A model generated the notes under the pieces. That model made no database searches, was not told the DNA's origin, and saw nothing but the letters and a program-made list of their open reading frames with translations. A stretch of 64,000 nt of DNA, from assembly GCA_031772625.1 (NCBI GenBank), contig CM062814.1, positions 823,492,757 through 823,556,756 of the forward strand, read 5' to 3'. The stretch comes from Pinus tabuliformis. Taxonomy: Eukaryota; Streptophyta; Pinopsida; Pinales; Pinaceae. Positions 1 through 11,290 of the stretch are shown here, in pieces; positions within the stretch are counted from its first letter, which is position 1; each line of letters opens with the position of its first letter. The translations under genes and the position numbers were made by a program.

Positions 1-604
1 GTCTCCACTGAACTGTCCATGCACTGAGTTAACTAATGTATTATTTAGTTGATTTATGAGTTAATAATTAGTGAATTAATTAACAATTAATTCACATCAC
101 TCATCACTAGTGTATTTGCAGTTAAACTAAATACAACTAGTTCAACCAAGTCAAACTGAACACAACTCCATCAACTCCTCAATCAACTCCACCAAACTCA
201 ACCACTTGAGTTCTAACTGAAGTTCATCATGCAATAGCTCAACTGACCCACAAGAAAAGTGTATTTCCTTCTGACGGCTACATGTGCCACATCTGTAGCT
301 CAAACTGAAGTGCTCCAAGAGGATAAGATAATGTTTATAGTCCAAATATTATTATGAGCCAATAATATTCGACTGTTCTATTTTTAGCCTAGCAGTCTAA
401 AAATAGAAACCGCCCATATGTCTAAAAATAGAAGTCCATCTATTTTTACCAACATGACCAATCATCCACAAATAGCATCCTGCAACTCATAGACCATGAT
501 CCATACGTCTAAAAATAGACTTTGCGCCAAAAATAGCCTGCGGGCCCGCTTAGTGAAGGCAACTCCTTTCCACTAAGCTCCATCATCTTGTTGCACTTTC
601 AACA
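1..604 (-). repeat. 3' LTR of the Copia element (truncated by the window edge)
   Basis: Positions 1-604 match 3381-4001 closely along their length, apart from scattered substitutions and the small duplication near 3900. About 515 bp of this LTR must lie to the left of the window. Confidence 0.85.
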
Positions 605-619
605 CTCCCTCTCAAAAAG
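605..619 (-). other. Polypurine tract
   Basis: The minus strand reads CTTTTTGAGAGGGAG directly before the LTR start TGTTGAAAG. It has the composition and position of the plus-strand primer of Copia elements. Confidence 0.8.
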
Positions 620-1081
620 ATATGGATTATCTGCAACCCCTATCCTGCAACTCTGGATTGTTCTGCATGCAACACATTTGCCCGATCCACTTGCTCCATC
701 AACACTTGGAACAAAAACACTCCCAACTGACCACTCTGTTGGGCTAGGAACATACTCTGATGTTGAAGCTCTACCTGCTACTGACAAGTGCTCCCTCTCT
801 GACATCTGCGCTACTGCAACATCTCCATGCATCTCGCACCACTGCACACTTCTCTATGCCACCTAGCAGTGTGCAAAACAATTGTGCCTCTCGCATTGCT
901 GCAGCCTGCTAGCTATGCGCTGTCCTGGGATTCCCTACATTGTCGCTCTCTCTGCCACTCCATCTGCATCTGTCTCTTCCCAATCATTCAATTCCTGCTA
1001 CTCCACATCGGGGCTCCCGTAGCAAGGTCTCATCCAAGAGGTTGGGTACCTCAAGGATCCTGCCCCTCCTCCTTGGGACGA
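620..1081 (-). other. Non-coding interior of the Copia element, 3' of gag-pro
   Basis: No coding similarity is seen in any frame. Just upstream and within this part, the minus-strand blocks AGGAGGTGGGGCGATATAGA and CCTTGCTACGGGAGCC have counterparts at the same relative place (3' of gag) in the Copia element at 40925-44898. It looks like a shared non-coding module rather than eroded pol. Confidence 0.5.
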
Positions 1082-2659
1082 TCACTCTATATCGCCCCAC
1101 CTCCTACTTGGAGGTATGGCTGCATGTGATCCCTCAGCCCACCTGACTCGAAGTTTCCCCCTACTGGAGGTCTCTGCATGAGTAGATGTCTCTACTCTAT
1201 CTCCTCTCAGCTTTCCTTGTTGTGGTTGCTCCACAACCTCCTGAAGCTGCTGCACCAATCGTGGCTCCTCCACAATCGTCTGAGACTTCTTCTGGCTCTG
1301 CATGTTGAGAGGTAATATACGCTCCCTCTCAACCACCAAGTCTCCATCAGTTGCCTCACTGCTCAAGGCTTTACATGCATCTTGAACCTCAAGAGCATAC
1401 AGGTTCTTGACCCGTGAACCAATCTGCTTCACTTGTCTAGTGATGATGTGTCTAAGGAAAACCTTTCCCTTACTGAAGACTACATCACAGCCTCTGTCTT
1501 CCAGCATCGCGATCGACACCAAGTTTCTCTTCAGTCCTGGTACATACTTGACATCGGTCAAAGTAAGGCGAGCTCCATGCTCCCTCTGAAAAATAACCGT
1601 GCCTACACCTCAGACACTATACTTCTCATCATTACCCATCGCTATGAGTATCTGGAGATCTTTCTCCTCCAAAGTACTGAACAAACCCTTGTCACCGGTC
1701 ATGTGGAAAGAAGCTCCACTGTCAAGAAACCAACCACTTCCCACCATGGATGAAACCATGCATGCGAAGAGTGTGATGTCCAAATCAAACTGTGAAGCAA
1801 GTGTCTCACCTTCAAATCCTTCCCCGGATCCCTTCTTGGACTTCTTCTTTGGGCAATTAGTAGCATAATGGCCCAACTCATGACAATGAAAGCATCTCAC
1901 TTTCGATTTGTCAACCTTCTTCCCATCATTGGAAGAACTGGATTCGGAAAGAGAACCCTTCTCCTTCCCATTCTTTTCTTTGGCAGCCAAAGCACAATCT
2001 TCTTCATCAGATGCCTTTGATGAAGATCCGTCCCTGGTATTCTGCCTGATCTCCTCTTGCACAAGATCCGACCAAAGTCTCTCCCATCCTGGCTATTTCT
2101 CCCAACCATTGACAGGGTCCTGATAGGAATGCCAACTCTTTGGAAGACCAAGAAGAGCCAAGCTCACCAAGTCCTCATCATCGACAGTCACCCCCACACT
2201 TCCCAACTCATCCCGGCACTGGGTGAACTTCGTGAGATACCTGGGCATACTATCTCCATTCTCACACTTAATGTTTTTGAGTTTATCCTTGAGCGCCAAC
2301 TTCCTCTGGTCGCTCTTGCTTTGGAATAGATCTGTCAACGCTTTCCACATCAAGTATGGAGAAGCCTTTCCATTTAGGTTGGACACAATGTGATCCTTCA
2401 CGCCCTCCAACAGAATCCTTCGACACTTTGCTGTCTTCTTTTGCCAAGCCTCAACTTGAGCAGTATCAATAGGCTTTGGGACCTCAGCCTCTATGAACTC
2501 CTTCAACCCATTATCATCTAACATCGCCTCCATCCTGTCTTTCCATGCAATATAATTCGAGCTGCCCTCAAGAGCATACTCCAATCGCAATCCGTTGAAA
2601 GACATTTCAACTTTGACACCAAGAAAACACTCCTGCAAATTCGAATTCCACCAGCTCAA
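1082..2659 (-). pseudogene. Copia gag-protease, broken by two in-frame stops
   Basis: One frame runs through three open stretches (2659-2093, 2062-1610, 1561-1082). The first stretch is a Copia Gag with the ALEGSSNYIAWKDRMEAMLD start and the LKNIKCENGDSMPRYLTKF motif. The second carries a CCHC zinc knuckle (CFHCHELGHYATNC) and the protease active site (WFLDSGASFHMTGD). The third holds TDVKYVPGLKRNLVSIAMLE, the protease to GAG-pre-integrase junction. Stops at 2093 (TAG) and 1610 (TGA) interrupt the frame. The true start is probably the Met at about 2605 rather than the upstream one at 2659. After NLYALEVQ the sequence jumps to a Gln-rich linker and then ends, so most of pol has been deleted. 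Confidence 0.85.
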
Positions 2660-2854
2660 AACTCAACCGCTTCTGATCTAAAATTCGTGAGAACAAAGTA
2701 TTTCTCATACAGAGATTGATTGTATGGGCTTTTACCGGATATCTCACCTTCCAAAGGAAGGATGAATCCAGAGACTACCTGACCCGATTACAGACTCTGC
2801 CTGAAGAAATAAAATGTAAACACTTTCTGAATAATAGATCTGATGATCAACTAT

Positions 2855-2866
2855 GCTCTGATACCA
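2855..2866 (-). promoter_or_regulatory. Primer-binding site, initiator-Met tRNA type
   Basis: On the minus strand the 12 bases next to the LTR end read TGGTATCAGAGC. This is the complement of the 3' end of plant initiator methionine tRNA and the usual primer site of plant Copia elements. Confidence 0.9.
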
Positions 2867-4001
2867 TGTAGAAACTTTGAATAATATGACACTTATTCAC
2901 AGAGATTACCCCGATTATACACTCTTGCGGAATACATGCATAATACATAACCTCCTCTACGTTGATCATCAATTTTGCGGAATTAAAAACATGAAACATC
3001 AATTGCATGAGCACATTAACACAGTATGTAACCTGGGGAAAGCATACAGCTGAAAACCCCACACTATCTGTATATTATAATGATTGAGAACATGTAACAA
3101 TACATAGTACAATACTTCTCACAAGTACTCAGTACTATCTCCACCTGTTACACACAAAACTAGCTCAGATCTGAATCAATCACAGGTTCAAATCTCCTCC
3201 ACTGTCTGCCTGCCTCCATTGTGCAATCCTGCATGAGAATAGATGAGAATGGTTGATCCAAACTCGTATTTCCTTGGCTGAAGCACACAATCCTCATTGG
3301 CATTACTCAATCCATTGATTGTGCAAGATCTCATGCACAACTATAGTCACAACTGATAGCAATCTCAACCTCTAACACCTGTCTCCACTAAATTGTACAT
3401 GCACCGAGTTAACTGATGTATTCTTTAGTTGCTTTATGAGTTAATAATTAGTGAATTAATTAACAATTAATTCACATCATTCATCACTAGTGTATTTGCA
3501 GTTAAACTAAATACAACTAGTTCAACCAAGTCAAACTAAACACAACTCCATCAACTCCTTAATCAACTCCACCAAACTCAACCACTTGAGTTCTAACTGA
3601 AGTCCATCATGCAATAGCTCAACTGACCCACAAGAAAAGCGTATTTCCTTCTGACAGCTGCATGTGCCACATCTGTAGCTCAAATTGAAGTGCTCCAAGA
3701 GGATAAGATAATGTTTATAGTCCAAATATTATTATGAGCTAATAATATTCGTCTGTTCTATTTTTAGCCTGGTAGTCTAAAAATAGAAACCGCCCATATG
3801 TCTAAAAATAGAAGTCCATCTATTTTTACCAACATGACCAATCATCCACAAATAGCATCCTGCAACTCATAGACCATGATCCATATGTCTAAAAATAGAC
3901 ATAGTCTAAAAATAGACTTTGCGCCAAAAATATCCTGCGGGCCCACTTAGTGAAGGTGACTCCTTTCCACTAAGCTCCATTATCTTGTTGCACTTTCAAC
4001 A
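2867..4001 (-). repeat. 5' LTR of the Copia element (complete, 1135 bp)
   Basis: Read on the minus strand it begins TGTTGAAAGTGC and ends TTTCTACA, giving TG..CA termini. It contains several copies of a motif like TCTAAAAATAGA on the + strand around 3776-3920. One 20-bp stretch of this motif near 3900 is duplicated here but single in the partner LTR. Confidence 0.85.
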
Positions 4002-4049
4002 GTACTAATAATAATAAGGGGTTACACTAGTAGTATAGGGACCTAACAT

Positions 4050-4802
4050 GCCCCTCTCCTTCAACAAGTGTTGTCCTCAACTCTTGAGTAGTTCTTGATG
4101 CTTTTGTATAAAATTCTTGTCCTCCCATGTGGAATCTTCAACGAGTAATTTCTTCCACTTGCTGAGATACTCTGAAATTGATCAATTTCGTAGCTGTTGG
4201 GTTATTGTTTCTGTGACTGCTCCAGGTTCCAATATGATTTTTCCTTCCTCATCAAGTTCTGGCAATATTGTTTGAACTGGGATCTTTTGCAACTTTTGAA
4301 TGAGTGGCGACACTTCTTCATCCTTCTTCCATTTAGCCCTTGCTTCGTTTATCCAACCTGGTTGGATAATAGAAATAACACAAAACAATGCTTCCACATC
4401 CTCATCCCTTCTTGAGAGTGCATTTGCAACAACATTTGGCTTCCCGTTTTTGTAGATGATTTCAAAATCATAACCCAACATATTTGTGACCCATTTTTTC
4501 TTTCCTTCTAAAGATAATCTTTGTTCTAAAAAGTATTTCAAACTATCATGATCCAGTTTTACCTTGAAGTGTCTTCCCATTAGGTAAGGTCGCCATTTCT
4601 TAAGTGCATGTAGTATTGCCAACGTTTTCTTCTCATCAATATCTTGCTTGAGATGTAGCCATAAAAATACCCAATCACCTACATCAAAACTTCTTTCACT
4701 GCGATGTTGATCTCTCTCTTGTTTCATTTGATTCTGCACCAAAGTGGCGTTATCCTTTAAAAGTTGGAGAACTTGTTGTTGATGCTTGATTTGATCTTTC
4801 AC
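4050..4802 (-). pseudogene. Chimeric Gypsy pol: post-integrase region fused to RNase H, then chromodomain
   Basis: The 206-residue open frame (4802-4182) starts with the post-integrase segment (LKDNATLVQNQMKQERDQHR.., SFDVGDWVFLWLHLKQ). It passes straight into RNase H and its C-terminal connection (KKTLAILHALKKWRPYL, FEIIYKNGKPNVVANALSRR). After a stop at 4182 the same direction still reads as a chromodomain (SKWKKLLVEDSTWEDKNF at about 4170-4110). Normal order is RNase H, integrase, chromodomain. The frame differs from that of gag (offset 2 at the junction near 4800). Confidence 0.75.
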
Positions 4803-4806
4803 TGCT

Positions 4807-5170
4807 TGAACCTTTTCTTCTTGATATGTCCTTCTATCTTGAGAGTTTGAGTGGTAATTTCTTCCAATGCATTACAAGATATGGTCAGATTCATTTCTTG
4901 ATGCTCGATGTGATCTTTCACTTCTTGAACATTTTTCTTCTTGATATGTCCTTCTATCTTGATAGTTTGAGGAGTGGTAATTCCAACCAATGCATTACAA
5001 GATATGCTAGGATTCATTTCTTCTTTCTTGATGTGATATTCCACTTCTTGAACCTTTTTCTTCTTGATATGTCCTTCTATCTTGAGAGTTTAAGGAGTGG
5101 TAATTATTTCCAATTCTTTACAAGATATGGTCGGATTCATTTCTTCTTTCTCTGGGGTTGGTTCCTGGTG
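4807..5170 (-). repeat. Three in-frame tandem copies of a 120/123-bp coding segment
   Basis: The motif CTTCTTGATATGTCCTTCTA recurs at 4817, 4937 and 5060, so the spacing is 120 and 123 bp, both multiples of three. Each unit encodes a version of EMNPTISCNAL..ITTPQT.KIEGHIKKK. This corresponds to the stretch just before the protease active site in related Gypsy polyproteins. The copies have diverged, and the active-site DSGS does not follow the last one. Confidence 0.85.
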
Positions 5171-6007
5171 TATATCCTCTTCTTTTGATGTTTCTTGATC
5201 ATTTTCTTCCTCCTCTTCATAATCTATGTAAAATAATTTCTTCTCAGCACACTTATGACCTTTAGTGTATTTTCTATCACAATTGTAACAAAGCCCTTTT
5301 TCTCTTTTTTCTTCCAATTGTTGCAGTGTAAACCTTGTAGGTTGTGGAAGGCTAGGAGAAAAAACACTTCCATAATTATAGTCATGAGTGGTGGGATTCC
5401 TTGTTTCCATAATTTCGCTTTCAATTTTTCTTGCCAACCTGAATGCCTTCTCCAATGAATCAGGTTCCCAAAGACGAACCTCATGTTGAATGTTATCCTT
5501 TAAAGTCCCTATGAAGACATCAATCCTTTTCTTCTCTGGAATATCATTTACCCTTATATTCAATTTTTTGAAATCCTCAATGTGCTCTGCCATTGAACCC
5601 TTTTGTTTGAGATTTATCAATTGTCTAAAGAAGGTGTTACTCTTTGTATCCTCATAATGTGCTATCATTTCTTCCGTGAAAATTGACCAAGTGACAAGTA
5701 CTCTACAAGAACACAACCCTTTATACCATAAAAATTGATCCGGTTCTAAATATGAAGATGCAATACATACCTTTTGTAACAGTTTCACCTCATGTAGATC
5801 AAAATATTGCTCCATCTGTAGTATCTAATTTATTGGATCCTTGCAATCAAACTTCCTCATGTCTCCTTTTCTTGATTTTAGGAGCTTGATATTGAAACAA
5901 CTGTAACTCTGTAATTTTAGATCTTTAAGTTCTGAAATTTCAGCCTGTAATATCACTCTGAGTCCTCTTTCTAACTCCACAATTCTGATCGCAATTTGAT
6001 TCTCCAA
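5090..6007 (-). pseudogene. Gypsy (chromovirus) gag
   Basis: Frame from about 6007 to 5090, with a stop at 5825 where Trp is expected (DPIN*ILQMEQYFDLHEV). Recognisable parts are SYLEPDQFLWYKGLC, LINLKQKGSMAEHIEDFKKL and the zinc knuckle CYNCDRKYTKGHKC, a CX2CX6GHXC-type finger typical of Tekay-like chromovirus Gag. An acidic stretch (DYEEEEENDQETSKEED) follows, leading to the protease N-terminal region. A second stop at 5090 falls inside the triplicated segment. Confidence 0.8.
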
Positions 6008-6245
6008 GAAAGAGTTATGCCCAATCTCCTAAGATGACCTGATTATATAATGTCTCAATAGAGCGAACTTGTACGATGTGCCACATGTCACCATTTCAAC
6101 CTTCGGATCTGAAAAATATACACACCAAACTACAGTCTGTCCTCTTTTTGTAACTTCTGACGAAATTTCAATTTCTTTCTCAGAGAGAAAGTTATGACAA
6201 TTTTCCAAAGGTCACATGTTTAGAATGTAATTCGGGAGTATGCAA

Positions 6246-6575
6246 AAACCATAACTTCCTTAGATCATATATCCGAAAATATAGCGAGCCAGAATCTGAA
6301 ATTTGGACCCAAGGTTTAGACCGATTTCTTCTCAAATGGGTTTTGTTTTTAGCTTCTGTCACGTCGTAGAAAAAATGTTATAGCGAGCATTCCACGATGA
6401 CTTGTTTTAGATGAAATTCTAGAGCTTGCAAAAATCGTAACTTTCTCAGTTCATATCTCCAAAAATATAGCGAGACAAGATCTGAAATTTGGACCCGAGG
6501 TTCAAACCAATTCCTTCTCAAATGAATTTTGTTTTTAGCTTTTGAAACTTTGTAGCGAAAATTCCACAATGACCT
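6246..6575. repeat. Tandem duplication, about 175 bp, in the Gypsy leader
   Basis: The block AATATAGCGAG..ATCTGAAATTTGGACCC..GGTT and what follows occurs at about 6278-6410 and again at about 6460-6575, with scattered substitutions. A weaker third version appears around 6110-6240 (GACGAAATTTC.., AAAGTTATGAC). It lies upstream of the minus-strand gag, in the position of a 5' leader or LTR remnant. Confidence 0.6.
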
Positions 6576-6659
6576 CTTCGGAGCAATGAAACCCTAGAAT
6601 CCAAAGCTATGATTGCCCCCGAGCTTCTTCTAATTTGTACCACTTGTTAGGCAAGTCAT

Positions 6660-7666
6660 CTAAAATATTTGGAAACATATGGGGCCAAACCCTTTCACCT
6701 TTGTATCAAAGTATGTGCCAGTCTGATTCACAATTGTGTATGTGAAGGGTCGGGTATTGTCTAGGACTAAAAATTGGCATGTTTACTTGCGCTAAATGTT
6801 TGTGACCTCCAAACCATTCAATAAAGTATGTCGTTGTTATTGTCCAAGTTTTGAGTCAAGATGAGTGGGTATCCCACGATCTCTGCTGGTCCTATAAAAA
6901 ATTGTAGCAGACTTTGCATCCTTCCCTGTTCTCCAATGGATATAGTTACTTGTTTAACATGGTTAACAACAGAACCTCTTTCCTTGAATTTAACCATACT
7001 GCTAGAATCTTGTTTTAAGTCAGTCAGTAGCAGTGATGGCGTTTATCTACAATTTATTTCTCTAAGTATAGTCACTTCTTTAATAGAGTAGTAAGATCAT
7101 ACTTTTGTTGTTGATATTGCTTCAATTGTCCGACAATCGTTTGCCTTTGACTCGTAATTTTTTAATTTCCATTCACAAAGCTCTGTATCATAATTATGAC
7201 CAATGGAAAGAGGGGAACCTGTTAAAAATTCTTTGAATGCAATAGGTTCCACATTGTCCCTATCTTCATGTAATACTTGATACAACCTTCTTGTTTCTAA
7301 CTCTTCTTCAGATGGTTTGACCCATGGTTTTCCTTCTTGGGGGTCAAAATGAATGATGATATTCTCATCGTTTCCTTTTAATTCGATACGATCTTTTTCT
7401 AGTGAAATAGTCACTTTCGTTCTTCGACCCCAGGGTTCGCCAACTACTGCTGGATATGCTGATACCTCAAAATCAACTGTTGACAAAATTCTCGTGATTG
7501 TTGTTTTTACTTGTCTTAATGTGCCAATGGGTTCAATGAATCTTTGGCCAACATGATTGAGATAGTTGGTCATTATGTGTAGATTCGACCTTCCCATACT
7601 AATCCATGTTTCACAAAGGAGGATATTAAATTTTGACATAAAGTCGGCGACAACTTGTCTTACCAT
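6660..7666 (-). pseudogene. Gypsy aspartic-protease-like region
   Basis: An open frame of 189 codons (7666-7097) reads KFNILLCETWISMGRSNLHI, FIEPIGTLRQVKTTI and YPAVVGEPWGRRTKVTI. Continuing past a stop at 7097, the same strand gives VKQVTISIGEQGRMQSLLQF and FIGPAEIVGYPLIL, a pattern seen in retroviral-type proteases near the flap and ILG motif. The clear D-S/T-G active site was not found, so the assignment rests on position after Gag and these motifs. Confidence 0.5.
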
Positions 7667-8109
7667 ATACTAATTTATCTTCAGACCGACTTATGGATCA
7701 TGATCTTCCATTTGTTTCCCTTGTGAAAGATGACAAATTTTTTCATTTCTCCTTACTTTCGTTGCAGTCTTTTAACATGTTTAAAAGCTCCAACATATGA
7801 CCAATCTAGTGTTCTTATTTTAACAACTCCAAAAATTCTTCTAGAATAATATCCTTTGACAGTCTCTGTTTATCAACTTCCTTCGTAAAGAATTCGGCCG
7901 CTCTGGCCATTGTGTCATTTTGCACCTACATATCTAGATGTTTAGTCGTGTTCCTTGTTAGTCAGATGATTTCTTGATTATGAACAATGGTATCTCATCC
8001 TGCCCCCGACCTTGTGACAACATGAATGTTTTTTGAATTTAGAATATCTTGCTTGGGGACAGTTTGAAGTAAATTTACAGTTCTTTTGTTTAATACTTTT
8101 TCAATGATT

Positions 8110-8570
8110 TTGGGGCTATCCTCTAAAGAGTGCTGCCCCATTCCACACAAATTACAAAAGCAAAAGTCGGTTTTATCTTTTAAAGGGAAATTAGGGGCTA
8201 TATGACCCTCCTGCCAACAAGTGAAGCAGTAAAATCTTCCTTGACCCCAACCTCATCCTTGACCTCTGTCGTTGTATCCTCTTCTTCGGCCACCATATCC
8301 TCCTCGACCATTTCCTCTTCCACCGTGCATTGGTGGATCATTATATTGATCTGTTGCTTGCGTATGATAGACAACGTGATAGTTGGTTTATTTTTCCCAT
8401 TGAGCTGATGGTGGGCCCCAGTATTGTAGCAATAATGCTACAACTCCTGGAACTCCCTTCTTTAATTTTATCAACCCGGTAGTTCGTAACAAACTTGGAA
8501 GCGACGGTGTTGTATGCACAAGTACTAGCTCTTGCCGCATCTGTCACTTGGTCAGTTGGCACAAGTCCGC
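8110..8570 (-). pseudogene. Gypsy gag, C-terminal part with RGG tail and two zinc knuckles
   Basis: Minus-strand frame reads NYRVDKIKEG, then a Gly/Arg-rich tail (GGRGNGRGGYGGRRRGYNDR), then a knuckle CFTCWQEGHIAPN with F replacing the last Cys, then CNLCGMGQHSLED as a second knuckle whose final Cys is Ser. The pair of knuckles and RGG tail are nucleic-acid-binding parts of Gag. One in-frame stop and loss of the last Cys of each knuckle mark it as non-functional. Confidence 0.7.
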
Positions 8571-8574
8571 CAGG

Positions 8575-9667
8575 GGCTCAAGCCAACTTCTATGAGCTCT
8601 TAGAAGAAGCTTTTTAACTGATGGACGAAAGCTAACTCAAAGGAAGTTAATCTACTTGCGGAAAGAAACTGAAAGCCAAAAAGAAATACAAACCCTAGCA
8701 AACCCTAGCAAACCCTAATTCTACCAACTAGTCCTACTGATGCAAAAATGAGAATGCAAACTACGAGAAGAGATGCCATTACTTCTAGGAAGGTAAAATG
8801 CATGTGTCTAAGTTATCACTATCTGAAGAAAACATCTTTTTGTATTTTTGATTAAGTTATTAGAATTATCATGCATGTGCTTTTAACTGGCTTTTCACTG
8901 TGCAGGGATGGATCAAGGAGGAGAAATGCTTGGAAAAGGTTGGGAAGACTCGGAGAGGGTCTAAGGGATCCCTATCATCCTTTCAGAGAGTTTCACAAAG
9001 TTGGGATGCCATGCAACCGTGTTTATGAACTTCTACAGGAAGTCTGCAGGGGTTTCTACAGGAAGTTCAGTAATTCTTCTACAGGATGTTTCGTGATTGG
9101 GTTTTTGACTGATAGGTGAGTGGGAGAGAATGCATGAATGGGTAGGGAGGTAGGGTAGGGGCCTGGAATGACCCAATGACTGAGGGATGAGGTGATGAGA
9201 GGGTGTGGAAGTCTAGCTTGCATCAAAGAAGGTTTAGGCAATGGAAAGGCAAGAAGGTAGGGTTACGTGGCAAAAGAGCAGATGGGAGATGAGGAAACAG
9301 ACTTGGTGATGGAGGAGCTGATCTGGATGAGGCTCAGATGAACGAGGAGGTGATGAAGGTGCCCTGCATAGTGTTTACCTGATCAAACCAACTACGTCTT
9401 GCATACAATCAAAATAGTAGATGATCTATCTAACAGTTTAATGAGATCAGTGAACAGCAACCTTATTCATGACAAGAATCACGTACAACATGTGAACAAA
9501 ACATTATCAAAGAGATATAAACGCATGACTAACTCCTACCAATCCATCCTAAACATAAAAAGCTACTTCAACCATCAAAAGCAACCTAAGTAACAAAGCA
9601 CGAATTAAATCTAAAGAGCAGACTTTATTTTAAGAATGCAGCGAACACACATAAAGATAAACAAGGG
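8575..9667. other. Inserted DNA of unknown nature inside the Gypsy gag
   Basis: Separates the two gag parts together with 9668-10401. It has short AAACCCTAGC repeats at 8690-8716 and purine-rich stretches. The open frames at 8871-9119 (+) and 9056-9241 (-) show no recognisable domain. It may be the interior of the element whose LTR is 9668-10401, but no primer site is visible at 9667. Confidence 0.4.
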
Positions 9668-10401
9668 ATGTACTGGGCGCTTGAGATGGGCCCAACCCCA
9701 AGAGCTACAGCCTCCCAAGAGAGATTTAGAGCTGGTGCAAAGCTGGATTCATCTTTATTAATCAAGAATGAAGAGTTACATCAAAACTGTCCACAAGGAG
9801 AGCTTGAGAATGAGCTGAAAGCAAAGCTAATCTATTGCCTACAAATCGAATTACAAAATGACTACCACAAGGCTATGAAATGACTAACTACTAGCTACTA
9901 TCTACTGGCTAACTAGCTAACATCCATTGGCTACCCAAAATGAGGCCCTAAGCCTTCTTATTTATACAAATTGAGGACCCAACAGTCCTCCTAAACTTTA
10001 GGGACTCGGCTGCCCAAAACTTGGAGTTAATAGCAGTCCTACTTGACTTGCTTGGTTGCCCTTGTGCTGATTGATTCGGTGGCCCTTGAACTCCGAGCTG
10101 ATGGTGGAGAATTCGAGGTAAGGGCCCATAAATGAAGGGGACACCTTCCTACAAATCCTCTCCCTTGTCTTCCCACGAATTTGGCTGCCAAGTGCTCATT
10201 AAGACCTTCAATTTTGTCTCCAAATTGACCAAAAAGGCTACACAAAGCACCCATTAGACTTGTTGGCATAATGACTAACCAAATTCACTCTATTAACATA
10301 AATATAATCAAAAACATGTAATAAACTAATGAGAATGGTGGATTAAGTCAAATTAGGAGGTTGAATGAGCCCAAATAATTGCCCATTTTTGGGGCTCATC
10401 A
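9668..10401 (-). repeat. Probable LTR (solo or truncated) inserted into the Gypsy gag
   Basis: Read on the minus strand it starts TGATGAGCCCCAAAAATGGG and could end CGCCCAGTACA. Between these lie a TATA box (TATAAATAA, 9966-9958) and, about 200 bp further, an AATAAAG signal (9759-9753), the order of U3, R and U5. No second copy and no matching target duplication was found. The right edge (10401) is firmer than the left. Confidence 0.45.
9958..9966 (-). promoter_or_regulatory. TATA box of the probable LTR
   Basis: Minus strand TATAAATAA, the plant core-promoter consensus, about 435 bp from the putative U3 start. Confidence 0.5.
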
Positions 10402-10679
10402 GCTAACATTATTAGGTTGAATGGTTGTTATCTTCACAGATGGCACACCATTTTCGTTTAAAGATATGAATATTATATTGATAATACTTAGTAGTGTGGT
10501 TCTATGTTATTTGGTATATGTCATATTATATATCAGATTCTACTCGTCGAATATCTTGATCAAAGTAATCGACAAATTTGCAATTATCCTTTACGTTCCC
10601 CACAGTTCGAAAATTAGTGCACCATAGATTATTCCTCTAAAATTTTAATGCCACTAATGCATCTTGTAAGTACTCAATT

Positions 10680-11290
10680 TTGTGTTCAATCTTATTATCA
10701 GTTGATGAGTTAGTCAACTAACCTTCGTCGTCAATTTCAATTGGTTGGGCCAATTTAAGGGCTTCTTCACAGGTCTTAACTTCATGCATCCTCGAAGGCC
10801 CACAAATCTTTTGGAGCAGTCCAACCACATAGCACTGGAATAGTAGATTTTCGTCGATAATATATGGGATTTGACTTAATAAATCTTTAAATCTTTTATC
10901 ATATTCATGTACTATTTCATTGGGTCGCTGCTTAATTTTTTATAATTTTTGGGCTGCCAAATGTTTTACATCTTGTGCCTTGAAGAAAGTATAGAAATTG
11001 GTTTTGATTTCATTTTTTGATTTTGTTTGATTTTCAATAGGATTCATAAACTAGGTGAGTGCATGTTTCCTTAAAGACCCTGCAAATTGTGCCATATGTT
11101 TATCTTCATCGGTGATATTGTTCATAGACCAAAACTTCTCGCAGATGAACCAATGCTTCTTAGGGTATTCGTCTCTCTCATAGAGGGGTATGTTATTTAA
11201 TCCCAATTTATTTTTGGAGGCTTAGCTATTCTAGATATTCCAAGATTACTTGACTAGTCGATGTCTACAGGATTGAAAATCGTTCAATTG
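10680..11290 (-). pseudogene. Gypsy gag, N-terminal part (Retrotrans_gag domain)
   Basis: Minus-strand translation gives NNIPLYERDEYPKKHWFICE, FWSMNNITDEDKHMAQFAGS, QDVKHLAAQKL, RPNEIVHEYDKRFKDLLSQI and MHEVKTCEEALKLAQPIEID. This is the order of a Gypsy Gag capsid domain (W..C..F, then R..E.V.EY..RF..L). Several in-frame stops, at positions where Trp or Gln is expected, show decay. The domain is continued by the fragment at 8110-8570 on the other side of an insertion. Confidence 0.75.

Larger units (their letters stand above)
1..4001 (-). mobile_element. Non-autonomous Ty1/Copia retrotransposon with gag-protease only; left end cut by the window
   Basis: Two copies of one LTR flank a 2.26-kb interior read on the minus strand. 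The 5' LTR is 2867-4001 and the 3' LTR is 1-604, which the window edge truncates. A primer-binding site (2855-2866) sits directly inside the 5' LTR and a purine tract (reverse of 605-619) directly inside the 3' LTR. The interior codes for Gag, a zinc knuckle, the aspartic protease and the start of the GAG-pre-integrase domain, and then stops. There is no integrase, reverse transcriptase or RNase H. It would therefore have depended on proteins from another Copia element. Two in-frame stops in gag-pro show that this copy is dead. The flanking duplication cannot be checked because the left flank is outside the window. Confidence 0.85.
4002..6650 (-). mobile_element. Rearranged Ty3/Gypsy chromovirus remnant (gag, post-integrase, RNase H, chromodomain)
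   Basis: A minus-strand Gypsy fragment adjoins the Copia LTR at 4001. From its 5' side it holds a leader (about 6010-6650), Gag with zinc knuckle (6007-5090), a triplicated segment (about 5170-4807), then a frame that joins the post-integrase region directly to RNase H, and finally a degenerate chromodomain (about 4200-4080). Protease core, reverse transcriptase and integrase core are missing. The order post-integrase then RNase H is the reverse of a normal Gypsy pol, so this is not a simple deletion. No LTR is seen. A weak TGGTAC-type primer-site relic may lie near 6636-6645. Confidence 0.75.

Noticed and set aside
588-1146. Plus-strand open frames of 68-100 codons inside the first Copia element
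   Set aside because: They lie opposite the element's coding direction, and the composition reflects GCAG-type repeats. No domain.
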